Positions 1 through 11,880 of a DNA stretch of 64,000 nucleotides are shown here, one piece after another. The translations under genes were made by a program, and so were the position numbers. The first letter of the stretch is position 1. Every line of letters starts with the position of its first letter. The DNA is taken from positions 149,838,347-149,902,346 of the forward strand of contig NC_071387.1 of assembly GCF_022682495.2 (NCBI RefSeq). Direction: 5' to 3'. This DNA comes from Desmodus rotundus. Taxonomy: Eukaryota; Chordata; Mammalia; Chiroptera; Phyllostomidae. Under the pieces are notes generated by a model, which saw nothing but the letters and a program-made list of their open reading frames with translations, had not been told where the DNA came from and searched no databases.

Positions 1-226
1 GGTGTGGCTCAGTGGATTGGGTGCCAGCCTGCAAACCAAAAGGTTGCTGGTTCAATTCCCAGCCAGGGCACATGCCTGGGTTGCGGGCCAACTTCCCAGC
101 TGGGCAGGGTGGGAGGTGTGAGAGGCAACTGATGATACATCTCTTGCACACTGATGGTTCTCTCTCTCTCTCTTTCTCCCTCTCTTCCTTTCTCTAAAAT
201 AAACAATTAAAATCTTTTTAAAAAAT
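1..226 (+). mobile_element. Ves-type tRNA-derived SINE, 5' end cut by window edge
   Basis: Short non-autonomous retrotransposon that is copied by L1 machinery. The head (about 1-60) looks like a tRNA promoter, with an A-box-like stretch near 5-15 and a B box (GGTTCAATTCC) at 49-59. A conserved body follows, then a C/T-rich stretch (about 155-195) and an A-rich tail ending near 226. Five other copies in the window share this design. The first bases of the element lie outside the window, so only a 3' flank is visible. Confidence 0.93.
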
Positions 227-237
227 GAAGGAATTAA

Positions 238-455
238 GAAATACAAATTGGTAGTTATGAAATAGTCACAGGGATGTAAAGTACAGCATAGGGAATACAG
301 TCAATAATCGTATAACTATGTATGGTGCCAGGTGGGTACTAGAAATATTGGGGGAGCACTTTGTAAAGTATGACCATCACACCACTATGCTGTACACCTG
401 AAACTAATACAAAACTATATTGAAAGTAAACTGTAATTGAAAAAAAATTTTAAAG
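238..455 (+). mobile_element. L1 3' UTR fragment (old L1MA-like)
   Basis: This is the 3' terminal stretch of an ancient LINE-1. It has the block 'tgtacacctgaaactaata' near 393-412 and an A-rich end near 439-455. The same 3' end recurs at about 25,480-25,665. No coding sequence remains. Confidence 0.8.
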
Positions 456-841
456 GAGAAGAAAAGCCTGTCTTACCTTGAAATCCCAATAAAGACCTGG
501 GTTTCACCCGTGAACTTTGTAGCAGGTACAGCTAATTCAAAAAGGGCTGGTATTAAAATTAAATCCCAAGCCCTCTAAAATGTTACATTTTTAGACAGGT
601 GAGCAAAGTGTTAAAGCTCAAAGAGCTTCTTCATTCGCTGTCAGAATGAATCGTCCTGTTGCCAGCTCTGATGGTGGCCAATGACACTGCCCTGCTCCGA
701 GCGTTAGTGTGGGTCTCTCACCTCATTTCATCTGATCCAGTGCTGAAGGGATCTGATGAACCCAACCCGGAACAGCCCTTCCCGCAGACAGTAGAGGCCA
801 TCTGGACCCAGACACTTCTGCTGCAGACGGTAATGAAGTAG
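456..841. other. unassigned stretch
   Basis: No repeat or gene was recognised. A 60-codon open frame at 659-841 has no recognisable protein pattern and ends where the hAT element begins. Confidence 0.4.
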
Positions 842-1040
842 CAGGGCTGTCCAACCTGCAGCCCACGGGCCGCAGGCAGCCCAGGATGGCTGTGATTGCA
901 GACCAGCACAAAACTGTAAATTTACTTAAAACATCATGAGATTTTGTTTGTGATTATGTGTTGCAATATATTTAATGGGTGGCCCAAGACAACTCTTCTT
1001 CCAGTGTGGCCCAGAGACGCCAAAAGGTTGGACACCCCTG
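842..1040. mobile_element. non-autonomous hAT-type DNA transposon, copy 1
   Basis: Terminal inverted repeats: the left end begins cagggctgtccaacct and the right end is its near inverse, finishing aggttggacacccctg. The roughly 199-bp interior is shared with a second copy at 61,648-61,840, including a stretch 'gtaaatttacttaaaaca'. There is no transposase frame. The 8-bp flanks (tgaagtag and atagggtc) do not match well, so the target-site duplication has decayed or the end call is off by a base or two. Confidence 0.75.
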
Positions 1041-2744
1041 ATAGGGTCTTAAGCCAGGGCCTTCAAACAAAAAGATTCGAGAATGATGAGGTCAACCGTG
1101 GATAGGTAGGAAACAGATTACTAAGAGGTTAAAAGAACTGGAAGCACGCTGCAGCATTCATTGCACAGAGGTAGGTGTGAGTAGTGAGAGAGAATGCCTG
1201 TCCTAAGGCTGTGACAGCGGTTCAGCGGGAATGATCGGGCTGGTGGCTGGGCTCTGCCACCATCACCTTGGTCTTGTTCCACCACCTTCTTTTGTCCTGC
1301 TCTGGTTGGGGGCTCGTTGTAAGCTCTGGGACTGGTTTTTCTGAATAAGAATAGTTTATTTTTACCAAATGCTTAGAACTGTTGGGTTTTGTCCTAAATT
1401 GTTTATAAATAATTCATTTAATGAGCAATTTCAGGTCCCTAGGAGGACTTGAGCAGCAAAGAGGTCTCTGATGATTTATTCTAAGAATCCAAAGTTTCTT
1501 ACCTCCCAGCATATATGGAGGTTTCTTACATAGTAAATGTCAAGACACTATTTCCAATTCCTTAGGGCAGCTTCAGAGGAGGTTTGCTAGATACACCCTG
1601 GGAGGTTTGAGATTAAGCAAATGATACATTTACTGATAATGAGGTTAGCTCTTTCATTGTGACCTGAGGGTCACATAATCCAATCTGGTGTCTTCTTCTA
1701 CATGAATAGATGATGTTTATACAATCAACTCAACTGGCTGTGTATTGGGCCAAAACAAACGGGAAATGGCTACAGAGCGGGTCAACCTTGCCATCATCTG
1801 CTTTTTTCTGCGATTTAAACACAGTCTAAATTGCTAAACCCTAGAATTCATAATAAAAGGAAGTTATACTACTTTCTTAAGGAGTTTAATAAACGCGATG
1901 CCTTTTTCTGAGGCTATATGTAATGGGTCCATGTCAGGAACATAGAAACAAGACAGAAAGAACAACTTGGCCTTTCAGGGCCTCTCAAGTCAGAGAAGGC
2001 AATGATTCTATCACACACAGAAGAGTTGTCGGCCAGCTTTTCTTTGGTGCCCAGCATATGTTACTAGAATTTTTTTAAAAAGGAGCAAAGTTGATGATTT
2101 GCCACAGATTCAAGCAGAAAACATGCCACTTTTAAAATAGAACTCTATTTTAGAGTGACAAGAGACCAAAAAACCAGCTGATCAAGGAAGACTAATTGGG
2201 GGGCATATGGGGGTAATGAGTAAATCAGAGCAAACAACACCAAGTGTGTTTGCAAACCAGTATTTTCTTCAGCCATGTGGCAACGTTTTTCTCAAAATGC
2301 TGCCCTTATAAATATGGCTGACACCAGATACACACCAAACTCAGACACTGCACCCTTTCCTTGTGCAACCCCCTTGGCTTTGAGCCAAAGTCTCAAATAG
2401 CAGGTAGAAGTTACCATTCCAGGCAGCTAAATACAGTGAAAGAAATGGAACACCCAGTTTTTCCAAGTCAAGCAGGACCTTGTAAGAAGCAAAACAAGAA
2501 TTTAGATTTACCGGATAATTTCAACAGCCATAAGGAAATCTTCTGTGGCATGATTAGTTTACAGGAGCTAATAGTCAATGGAAAGAAATTCACAACCTTT
2601 GAATTAATTATTATAATAAACAAGTCCAAACAATTCATAAAGAACCAATGTCCATAACTGAAAAACAAAACATGTAAACAAGTTGGCAGATTCTCTGAGC
2701 CTGAGTTCTTGCCCATGCCTGCACAGCAGAGTGAGGAAACTTCA
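1041..2744. other. unassigned stretch, possibly old LTR debris
   Basis: About 1.7 kb without a recognised gene. Composition around 1,430-1,800 resembles decayed LTR sequence, but no TG...CA ends or TSD can be seen. The 98-codon frame at 2,361-2,657 shows no protein-family signal. Confidence 0.3.
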
Positions 2745-2865
2745 GGAATGGAGTCAGAGGGCTGGCTTAACACCCAGCTCATTTCACCTCTCTCGGCCTT
2801 TGTCATGCCATCTATAGAATGAGAATGAGAATGACATCGACCTCGTGAGATTACTGTGAGGATTA
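2745..2865 (+). repeat. MIR SINE fragment
   Basis: Matches the MIR core: a 'cacctctct...gcc' stretch, then 'atctatagaatgagaat', then 'tgtgaggattaaata'. It is degraded by many substitutions, as expected for this old mammal-wide SINE. Confidence 0.8.
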
Positions 2866-2892
2866 AATAATAATAATAATAATAATAATAAA
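2866..2892 (+). repeat. (TAA)n microsatellite
   Basis: Uninterrupted TAA repeat that grew from the 'ggattaaata' end of the adjoining MIR. Confidence 0.95.
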
Positions 2893-3859
2893 CATACTAC
2901 CCAGTGTATCTTCACTACATACATGTGTGCTGACACTAGGAACCTTGCAGCACAGTCCTCTTCTATTTCGGCCTCTCTCAGGATGAAAGAGATGAGGCAG
3001 CGACACAACGGGATGTCCTGAAGACCAGAAACAAGCTTCACTCTTTGTAAAAGATCTGCAGGCTTCTATGTCCTACAATCTTTTTAAATTTCATCAGTCT
3101 CCGAGTGAGTATTACCAAGATCCCCCAACTGGCTCCCTTAGTTATAGATGTGAATTAAGCCCTTCCTAATGTTTCTTCTCTCAATACAAAAACCTTTGGG
3201 GACTCATTGGGCATAGAGGCTGGATCAATGTGAATACATTATTAGTCAGAGAACAAACATTCCAGGTAAATAGTTTTGTTTTCTCCCATAGGTTAAATAC
3301 ATTCTCACCTGCAAAGACTAATGGACTCCAGGATCCTTCTCTGTATATTTAACAATGAGATAACAAAGTGACACGGTCAACAGTTTTCAGAAGGCAGGTG
3401 CAATGAACCAAGCAACTTTTTTTGCAAATATTGTTTTTCCTTAAGGGAAATAAGGCACACCTTTAATACAACAGCTCTGTAACTTGAAACAAGAAGAAAA
3501 AACATGTGGGGAGAGAAAGACTGCCAACCTGGAATGGGTTCTATTAGAGCAATCAGCTAAAACTCTATCCTTGGCAGGAAATGAAGTTCGAGGACACAGA
3601 AAAACTTCTTGGAGCTTGGTCAGCCATGTTAAGATCCTTGGATTCAACTTCGAACAATTTCTTCTCTCAATCTACCAAATCTAAACAGTTACCCCAATGA
3701 TTATTCCTTTGGAATGCCTTTATATTTTCTCCTTCTTTTCCATATCTACTTGCCTCTGCCAGTTTACTCTCTCTTGCCTAGATGCCCAAGTGCTTCCTAA
3801 CTAATCACCCAGACTCTCCAAACCCATCTGTCCAAGTAACAGTCTCCAACAGGTCTCTA
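2893..3859. other. unassigned stretch
   Basis: No repeat family or gene recognised over about 970 bp. Open frames here are 66-85 codons and overlap on both strands, as expected by chance. Confidence 0.35.
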
Positions 3860-4320
3860 GAGAGTCATGATTTAGCTCAAAATGCATGGTGAGCTTCCTA
3901 TGGTCTACAAGTCTGACCTCTTCTACCTGACTTTCAAAACCTTTCATAATCTGACTCTCCCCTCCCAACCTGGCCTCATCTTCCAGTCAGGCCGGCTCCC
4001 TCATCGGTCCCCTAGGGACACACAGGACACACCCACACAGCTCCACTACGGCACCCGCTACTTCACACGCGCTGCTTGCTCTTGTGTTGAAGCCCTGCTC
4101 CTCCCACTGCCCATGCCCATTCCATGCCATCCAAACCATGCCCATTCTTCAGGGCCTAGATTTAATCCAACCTCCTCCATGAGGCCTTCTCCCGCTCCTG
4201 CACACCTTAACAAAAACTTTCTCTGCACCGTGTGATCTACCACTTCACAGAACACGTGCATGCTGCTCACCACTCATTTCACGAGCACTAGGCTCGTCTC
4301 CATCACCAGAGAGGGAATAG
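3860..4320 (+). repeat. L2-like LINE relic
   Basis: C/T-rich sequence with L2-type phrases such as 'catgaggccttctcc' (about 4,179-4,193). The 117-codon frame at 3,882-4,235 falls inside it and is not a real gene. Confidence 0.5.
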
Positions 4321-4614
4321 GTCCCAAAGTGCTGGTCCTCTTGCCAAGTGTGATCCCAACACGTTTCATTTGATTCTTCACTTATTTTTACTCATATTTT
4401 AGTAATTTTTCAATTTAATAATTTTATTAAAATATTTTAATAATTTAATTAGCACTATTGTCCCTGCCTGTGGAATTTCCTCAATAAAATCAATGTTCTG
4501 CCATCAATCCTCATATTATTTAAATTAAGAATAGCAATATCAGAATATACATCAATAAAACTTCTAAGTCATAAGGTTAGAAGGAAAGGCAATAGGTGAG
4601 GTAGAAAAATCACT
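4321..4614. other. AT-rich unassigned stretch
   Basis: Runs of ATTTTA/TTTAAT around 4,380-4,450. Nothing else recognised. Confidence 0.35.
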
Positions 4615-4762
4615 GACCGATGATTTAGGAGATCTGGCCACCCTTCCACTAACTAGCTCTTTGATTCTGGTTTTAAGTCATGAAGTTTCTCTGCAAAATG
4701 AAGGGATTGGACTGAATGACTTCTATAGTCTCTTCCAGCTCTTTCTTACCATGACTTTAAAG
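4615..4762 (+). repeat. MIR-family SINE fragment
   Basis: MIR-type ordering: 'actaactagctctttgatt', then 'ctctgcaaaatgaa', then 'cttccagctc'. Overlapping short frames are incidental. Confidence 0.6.
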
Positions 4763-5147
4763 CTGCCAACAAGGTATCGGAGCCTAGTTTGCTCATGTCT
4801 GAAAAGCAGAAATGAAGAGGTTTCCCTCCAGGAAATAGAAAAGCTGCCGTGTGTTACCTTTATAATCATAATATTAATATTTGGGAGAAGCTGATACTAA
4901 ATTATTCCCACTTATTAGGTAGTATGTTACAGTAATCTGCTAGGTCAAATACAAAAGAGGTGGCTGATTAGTTTCCACTTTTTGAAAGCCATCATTATAT
5001 TTTCAACCAACTCAGAGTGGCCTATCTTGAATTAAAATGTCACAAAGCCATATTATGAAGCTACACGAAAATTTAAAAGAGGCCCAACTCAAGTTTGGAG
5101 GGAAAAGTCCAGAGATATATATTGAATGTCACAGTGTAAACCTATGA

Positions 5148-5150
<3 letters not shown>
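4763..5150. other. unassigned stretch
   Basis: No gene or repeat family recognised. Confidence 0.3.

Positions 5151-5192
<42 letters not shown>
5151..5192. repeat. (TA)n microsatellite
   Basis: About 42 bp of pure TA repeat. It is self-complementary and able to form a cruciform. Confidence 0.97.
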
Positions 5193-5194
<2 letters not shown>

Positions 5195-5537
5195 CTGAAA
5201 AGCAAAGATTCTACTCTCTAGCCAAATATATATTTTAAGTAACAAGAAATACTAACAAAATATGCTATAAATCTCTAAGATTTTTTCTTTTTCTTTTCTA
5301 TTGGTCTTGAGAACGAGACAGTTTCTTAAGACAAAAAAAGAAAGAAAACAAATTAACACAAGGGACAGTGAAAGATAATTTATAAAGCAATACATAGAAG
5401 CAGGAGAGCTTTCTAAGAGTAGAGAAGCAGTCAAAAGGGAAACTGATGTTAAAAGGGAGTCCTTCAAGGATGCCAGTCAAATAGGAATGGTAAATGTGTC
5501 ACAAAATCAGTCATGCAGCAGTTCTGCTTTGGGGATC
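5193..5537. other. unassigned stretch
   Basis: A/T-rich and purine/pyrimidine-skewed near 5,279-5,350. No gene signal. Confidence 0.3.
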
Positions 5538-5660
5538 TCATTCATTCGTCGTTCATTTATTCATCAAGTGCATAGGCGATGTGCTGGGCACTTGGGATGT
5601 GACAAAGGAAAAGACACAGTGTCTATCGTGCAAGAACTCGCTCAAGTGAAGAGACAGCCA
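5538..5660 (-). repeat. L2 LINE 3' end fragment
   Basis: Reverse-complement L2 tail: 'ttcatttattcatcaag', 'gtgctgggcacttgg' and 'gacaaaggaaaagacacag'. Confidence 0.55.
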
Positions 5661-5694
5661 GGGCCCAAGTTAGCACTGCCTGCTGCAGGCTCGC

Positions 5695-5807
5695 TGTGCC
5701 CTGGGCACCCTGCCAAGCACATCCCCTTGAAGCAGGCACAGTGCTTTTATACTCCCTCTATCAGGAATGAAGAAACTGAGACTGGGGGGTTCTGTAATTT
5801 ATCCAAG
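5695..5807 (-). repeat. MIR SINE, left part, split by an LTR insertion
   Basis: Reverse-strand MIR ('aatgaagaaactgagact', then 'taatttatccaag') that stops at an LTR and continues at 6,160. The MIR is therefore older than the LTR. Confidence 0.85.
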
Positions 5808-6159
5808 TGCTATGATTTGAACGTTTGTGTCCCCTAAAATTTCATGTGTTGAAATCCTACTCCCCGGTGTAGTGGAGTTAGGAAGTAAGATCTGTTGTTA
5901 GGTTGTAAGGATGGAGCATGAGAGGTTAATGTCCTTATAAAAGAGATTGCAGAGAAGTCCCTCCCCCCTTCCTCTGCCATGTGAGGCTACAAGCAAGAAG
6001 GCACAGTTTATGAGGAAGTGGGCCCTCACCAGACACCAATCTGCCAGAGTCTTGATCTTGGGCTTCTCAGCCTTCGGAACCACGAAAAACAAATTTCTGT
6101 TGTTTATAAGCCACTCAGTTTATGGTATTCTGTAACAGCAGCCTGAGCAAATTAAGGCA
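5808..6159 (+). mobile_element. MaLR (MST-type) solo LTR
   Basis: Long terminal repeat of the ERVL-MaLR group, about 352 bp, starting TGCTATGATTTGAACG and ending AAATTAAGGCA. Features in order: 'gtgtcccctaaaatttcatg' near the start, 'ccttataaaagagattgcag' (TATA-like) at about 5,932, and 'aaatttctgttgtttataag' near the 3' end. The 5-bp flanks CCAAG and CCAGG are a near-perfect target-site duplication. No internal viral sequence remains, so it is a solo LTR left by recombination. Confidence 0.92.
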
Positions 6160-6245
6160 CCAGGGCTACCCAGCTAGAAAGGAGCCAGGCTGGCTTTTAT
6201 ACCCAGGTTTGTCTGTCACCCTCTAGTACTCTACAAACTACGCTA
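6160..6245 (-). repeat. MIR SINE, right part
   Basis: Continues the MIR broken at 5,807: 'ctacccagctagaaagg', 'tatacccaggtttgtctg' and 'ctctacaaactacgc'. Confidence 0.8.
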
Positions 6246-7479
6246 CAATCCTGTACTACAGACTTATGTGGATGGAGCAATGTGGAAAGAAATGGGAACA
6301 GATACAAAGTGTTCATCCCCAAGACATATATACCTATTAATCCGTACATTAGAACAAAATCCAAAAGCTAGGAAGAATGGATGGGTATCTGGCCTGTCAC
6401 CAGAGCTCAAAAGAACTTGGTCATCCTCTGTGGGTTCAAGGCCATGACCTCTGCTTCAGCAGCATCTGAAGTTGGTGTGTGTAAAACTAGCCAGGATGTG
6501 GTATACTGCAGCTAGACCAGGGCCACAGGGGAACCAAAGCAAAACATTTCAGTTGCTTCCTATTCTCTGCTGATCTCCAAAAAGAAACACACATGCACGC
6601 ACACATGTGCACAGGCACACGCTCCACGGCCACGGCAGCTCCCCCAGAGAGCAGTTTATTCAGAAAGTACCCTCTTCTTCCCATCAAACAGAAACACTTT
6701 TTATACATGTTTGAAAACTAAAACTAAAGAGGATTAAAAACAAAACTCTTCCTGAAAGTAGAGGCCCCAGGAGACTGGGGTAAAAAGACTCCGAGTAGCT
6801 CAGTGGCTGTTTGGTCCTCCTAGGCTGAGCAGCTGCCATACTAAGAGGACCCCAGAGGGGCTTAAGGGTCACAGCCACAAAGAACCATAGAGCCTCAGGG
6901 GCCCAGGGGAGGAGGCTGCAAGCTCAGCGGGACGTGGCCCCACCTGCTCTAACACTAGCCTGAGGCCCGCATTGGAGACCTGTTTTGAATCATAACACAC
7001 CGGTGAAGAGGTTTTCCTTATTTGCTTTCCGGTATCTTCTTGCGGGGCATGAGGGGAAGATTTGTCTTCAAATAAGGGCAAAAAAAAAAAAAAAAACTGG
7101 GGCTGCAGTGAGGTACTAGAAGCACCTGTCCCACCAGCATTGCCCTTAGAAGTCTCAAAAGGGGGAGGGACCTTTAATCACGCCCCATTAAGGATTGTGT
7201 CCTAGGCGTTATGGGAAGACCTCATTTTATTTAAGCCTGACAGTGAGTTTTATGATATTATTAATCTCTTACAGAAGAAATAAAGGTGAGGCTTTGGACA
7301 ACACTAAATAATTTGCTGAGCATCACATGGCTAGTCAGTGGGAGCCAGAACTAAAGGTCTATCAGACCCGAAGGCCCAGGAAGAAAATCCTTTTTGTGGA
7401 AAGCAAACAATAAGAAAAAATCCTGAAAAGAAGATGAAAAATTAACATCTTTATATATCATTGGTTCAATTACCTACTT
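6246..7479. other. unassigned stretch with a 17-bp poly(A) run
   Basis: No gene recognised. A run of 17 A at 7,080-7,096 ends a stretch of normal composition, which could suggest a retrocopy, but no matching direct repeat flanks it. The part around 7,210-7,350 weakly resembles a reverse-strand MIR. Confidence 0.3.
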
Positions 7480-8085
7480 ATCTGAAAAGAAATTATAGGC
7501 ACAAGGTACACATTTTAAGCTTTATAAAAGGGCATACAATGAAAAGTAAGATTCCTTCCACCCCTCTCTCTCAGCCCTCCAGTTCTCTTCATCAGGGGCA
7601 ATTGCTGATGTCAAGATATGCTACGCGCACACACCCCCCCCCACACACACGTGTGTGTGTGTGGGGGGGGGGTGTGGGTGTGTGTGTATACAGCCCCCCT
7701 TTTTTACATAAACAGCAGCATTGCTTGTCCTCTCTTAGTTACTAGGTCTATGTCAGCAATTTTCTGTGTTGGTACATAGAGACCTGCCTCATTCTTTTAA
7801 CAATTGATAAAAGACTCTATTGTATGGATGTATAGCAATTTATTTAACTACTCCACCCTTAAATGGTTATTTATACTGTTTCCAATCTTTTTCTATTATA
7901 AACAATGCTATATAAATATCCTTGTACATTTTTCCTTGAACACATATGTTAGTATACTTTTGAAATACATGCTTAGAACTGAAATTCTTTGGTCAAATAG
8001 ATGTGCATTTTAATTTTGATAGATAGAAACAAATTGCCTCCAAAAAGTGTGCACGTATTTACAATCCTTAAAATATATATTCATG
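7480..8085 (-). mobile_element. L1M (old LINE-1) 3' end fragment
   Basis: Reverse-strand old L1: 'tctattgtatggatgtatag', 'aactactccaccc', 'tttccaatctttttctatta' and 'aacaatgctatataaatatc', followed by 'ttttgatagata'. It is interrupted at 7,625-7,690 by a palindromic CA/GT tract. No intact reading frame. Confidence 0.75.
7625..7690. repeat. palindromic CA/GT plus C/G-run microsatellite
   Basis: A CA tract with a C run meets its own inverse (GT tract plus G run) at about 7,650/7,651, giving an almost perfect inverted repeat. Alternating purine-pyrimidine sequence can form Z-DNA or a cruciform. Confidence 0.95.
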
Positions 8086-9644
8086 CCTGTTTCCCTCACA
8101 GTCCCCCAAGCCGCGTTTCATTCTGTGTTGAGAAGAAAAGCACCATATGTTCACCTGCTCCTTTAAAAGTCACATACTTCCACAGAATGAATAGGGGAAA
8201 CCTATATATTCAGGCCTGGGCATTAGATTCCTAGCGTAAAAGAAGATTTTTGGAGCTCCTTGCACTGCAGACGATCCTGATTAAAAGCATCTGGTCCTCA
8301 ATTAGATGATGTTGGCAAAGTAGAAAAATGGAATAAATCCCTGAAAACAAGCAGTTGGCTGTGACTAATCAGCTCAATCCACCAGGGTACTGTCAGAGCC
8401 ACGAGAGCCACCCCTGGGTATCCCAGTAACCCAACCAGCTTGCTGCACAACAAGGCCGGGGCTGGCCGTGAGCCAGCGAGGCGGATGCCTGCCACCAGCA
8501 GGGGCATTCAAAATCCCCTGTCTGCCCCTGCTTGTTGTGGGGACAGGGCGTGGGGGAGGGGCGGGAACACAAGACTAAGGAGACTGCCAAGTATTGAACA
8601 GTTTCCTAATTACACTGAAACGAGGGGAGGATATGGTAGAAAATAACCCCCCATAGTTATATTTTTCAATATCAAAATTTTCTAGAGTGAATAAACCCCT
8701 AGTGGATTTCCAACACTAATATCTGCATCCTGTGGTGCAGTCTGATCAAAACTGCAGGATCTCCGCAGGAAACCTGGGCTTCAAAGGCTGAGAGGAGGTG
8801 AGGCACACGCTTTTGCTTCTCTTAGCTTTGCTTACTTGAATCTGCTAAAAGTCTGGGTTTGACATCCTTTTGGAATGCATCACAAAATGTTCCTCTTGTG
8901 CTTGGCACTCACCTTGATGAGGTGAGGATTGTCAGTACCTGGAGGGAAAGCCTGCTGGTCCCATGACCTGGAGAGGACAGAGGAAGGGCGGTGGGTTAGT
9001 GGGCACTAAGGATGAATAGATGTGAGAGGAATTTTGTCTCTAGAGGGGGTGATGAGGGCCCAGTAGTGGCCACATTAATGACCATCTGTAGCTTGGCTTC
9101 ACTTCTGAGCTTGTGCACAAATAATATGACTAAAAGAACAAATAAATATGCATTGCTAACGCCTCCTGTCAAAGATTTTTCAACCAGGTGGTTGCCCTAT
9201 AGAGCTGAATATTTTAACCATTTAAGGAAGGAGCCCTTCAGCAACAGAATGCCTTCTAATTATTGTGTGCTTTTTTTTCAATTAGCAAACAACAGTGTAT
9301 GGTCATGGAGGTATTGTTGGTAGTTGTTTGCCTCTGTGCAAAAGCCTAATACTAGGCTTGGTGCATCTTTATTATAAAAACTACAGGGCTGAAAAAAATA
9401 ATTTCATGTGGACTTGTTTTAATCCATCAGATCTGAAGCAGCCTCTGGGTCAGCTTCAAAGGCAGTTGGAACCTGGTGGGTAGAATTCACGGTTGCCCAG
9501 CCCCAATCCTATCAGCAATATGCATAAATTAACCTGATTTGACATTGTTCATTCTATTCCTCTGAACTCTCTCCAAATCCGTCTCTAATTCACTTTCAAG
9601 TACCATCCATCTCCACTCAAATGAGGTCTGCCCCATTCTCACTG
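8086..9644. other. unassigned, partly conserved-looking unique DNA
   Basis: No repeat recognised. The stretch 9,150-9,540 is low-repeat and AT-rich, with homeobox-like AATTA cores ('caattagcaaacaacagtg'). It could be a conserved non-coding element, but this cannot be judged without alignment. Open frames of 62-103 codons show no protein pattern. Confidence 0.3.
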
Positions 9645-9677
9645 ATTGAGTTTGATTGATTGATTAATTGATTGATT
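9645..9677 (+). repeat. (TTGA)n-like microsatellite
   Basis: Imperfect TTGA/TTGATT repeat. Confidence 0.85.
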
Positions 9678-10759
9678 CCCTTATTAGTTCATCATTTGAA
9701 CAGAGAAAAAAGTAATTTGGAACAATCATCTCTGAATTGCATTCCAGGTATCATTTCCCTCAATGTGGGTTTCTATGATTATCTCTCTCCCTCCAATCTA
9801 TCCAGCCTTTTCTCTATTAGGAACTTCTGGTATAGAGAAAAGTTTCATAAGCAAGAATTCATGAGAATCAATGGAAAACAGAAAGATAAAAATTTAAAAT
9901 CCTTAAAAAAGGAAATAATTAAACAGAAGTTCAAAATTTATATAAGAAGACTGGTCTTCCAAGTTTTAGGTGGAATATGCTAAAAAATATACAGCTATGT
10001 CCACACATGTACACTCTTAGCTCTTCTATCTCGTTCAGCTTAAGATGGCTCTGGGAAAATGTGAATGACACCGCTGATGATAAAGTAATCCAAAACATAA
10101 ATTGGATCTATCAGAATGTTGTGCTAAGGAATTCTTCCCACCAACACTTAGGGGATACGATATATTATAGTAGTTATATGAAAGCTTATCATGTGACTAC
10201 TGAGCAAGCTGCGCTAGGTTGCTACAAATGGGGAATCCATAGGTAACCTGAACCTATCCCTACTGGTGGGGACAGGTTCACCAACAGCCTTTAAAGGGGC
10301 TGTTTTTTACCTGCATGTCCTTTAAATTAAATTTTGTATCAGAGAGGTTTTAGCCAAAACAATTGTAGGAATGTTCACTAAAATGAAAAATGGACATCAA
10401 CCAAATGTGTCTACACTGATATCTCACAGATTATATGGTTTTGGTTTATTTATTTTAAGTAGTGGTGATGCTTGAGGTTAATTGCTAAATGACATGAAGG
10501 GATTTCATAAGATAGGGCTAACCATCTCATGTAGAATTTCCTCAGTTAATCCATCAGGGCCATCCTCGAATTTTACCTCGGCTCACACAAGTAGGTAGGG
10601 GCAAGGGCAAAACATTTCAGGTCTTCTAACTCTTGGCTTATCTGTGGCAAATTAATGGAGCCAAAGGAACCATTGTATCAGACTCCGGACAATTTTCATT
10701 AACTCAAATAAGATAATTGATGCAATTTTTAAAACAGATTTTATTTTCTAGAGTGCCCT
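9678..10759. other. unassigned stretch
   Basis: No gene or repeat family recognised with confidence. The two open frames (103 and 89 codons at 9,672-10,246) have biased, low-complexity content. Confidence 0.3.
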
Positions 10760-10796
10760 CATTCATTCATTCATTCATTCATTCATTCATTCATTT
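10760..10796 (+). repeat. (ATTC)n microsatellite
   Basis: About nine uninterrupted ATTC units. Confidence 0.96.
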
Positions 10797-11637
10797 TCTC
10801 TTTGCTTTCCCACCTTGACCTCAAAAGTGATCTGATGTAGTTTACAGAGATACATGACATGCAACAAGGTGAAGCAGGCATATCAACACAGAAGAAAAAT
10901 ATTTTCCAACATGTTAGAAATGTTAATTTGCCACAGAAAATACACTCCCATTATAATAAATCCTGACAATATTTTCACTAATCGAGAATAATCTGTTAAT
11001 GAGGGTCTTCATTATTCTATTTTGTGATGCAATTATTTTTACCCACACTAATTTTGAGTTCTTTGTTACCACTATATTCCTGACTCTCATTTTACAGTTT
11101 CTAGAGAAGACTGAAATCCAGACACACTGCTAACCAAAGGCATGTTATAAATGAGTTCTAACCAAGATCTGAAAGTCAAATGCATAAGTAGCCCCTGTGC
11201 TAAAAGTCAGTAGCTGACCTAAGACCCTACCTGATCTAGGAACGGTTCTGAACTTCAAGCTGCCTAGCCAATGAATGACAGCTGCTGCGGTGTTTCCAAG
11301 ATCTGGGGGGACCTGGGTCATTGAAGATTTAGTTAAGCTCATGAAACTACAGTTAAAGAAACAGGGAGGCGGCAGCGGCTTTTTCTTCTTCTTCTTCCTT
11401 TTAAACAAATTTCTGTAATTTAGGAATATGACAGTTTATTTCTCAATTTTTGACTTTCAAGCTATTATTTACCAGCTCACTTCTTAGCCTTAGAATACCA
11501 AAAGACAATATATATGTTGCCAGTAAATGAAATCGGTGCCCCTGACAGCAGTGTGAATAATGTTTATAATTTGGGGTCACAATTTTGTTCTTATATTAAG
11601 TGTTTCAATTTAAAATTATAAGTGCTCATTCATTTTT
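10797..11637. other. unassigned stretch
   Basis: No gene or repeat recognised. The 87-codon minus frame at 11,145-11,408 begins with a lysine run read from a TTC-rich tract and is not convincing. Confidence 0.3.
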
Positions 11638-11880
11638 CAAGACCCTGTTCAAACACCACTTCCACTGAAACCCCTAGGCAGACTTAGCTGGTGCTTTTTC
11701 TTTCTCTATTACCCTATTCTCTACACTGCATTGTAATCATGTAATTTATGTGTTTATATGTCTGGCTGGCTTCCCTAACTATAAACTTCTGAAAGGCAGG
11801 AGACAGGGCTTATTTGTCCTTTAGATAAGACACCCAACAAGTATCTAATGGAAGAATAACTATTGTTATTTTGATAAAAA
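11638..11880 (+). repeat. L2 LINE 3' fragment
   Basis: L2-type tail: 'aaacaccacttccactg', 'tataaacttctgaaaggcag' and 'agacagggcttatttgtcc'. Confidence 0.6.

Noticed and set aside
1..60. tRNA gene suggested by A and B boxes
   Set aside because: The boxes belong to the Ves SINE head; there is no cloverleaf with acceptor pairing.
834..1048. 8-bp target duplication for the hAT copy (tgaagtag and atagggtc)
   Set aside because: The two 8-mers differ at most positions; not claimed as a duplication.
7080..7096. 17-base poly(A) as the tail of a processed pseudogene
   Set aside because: No matching direct repeat on the other side and no recognisable mRNA upstream.
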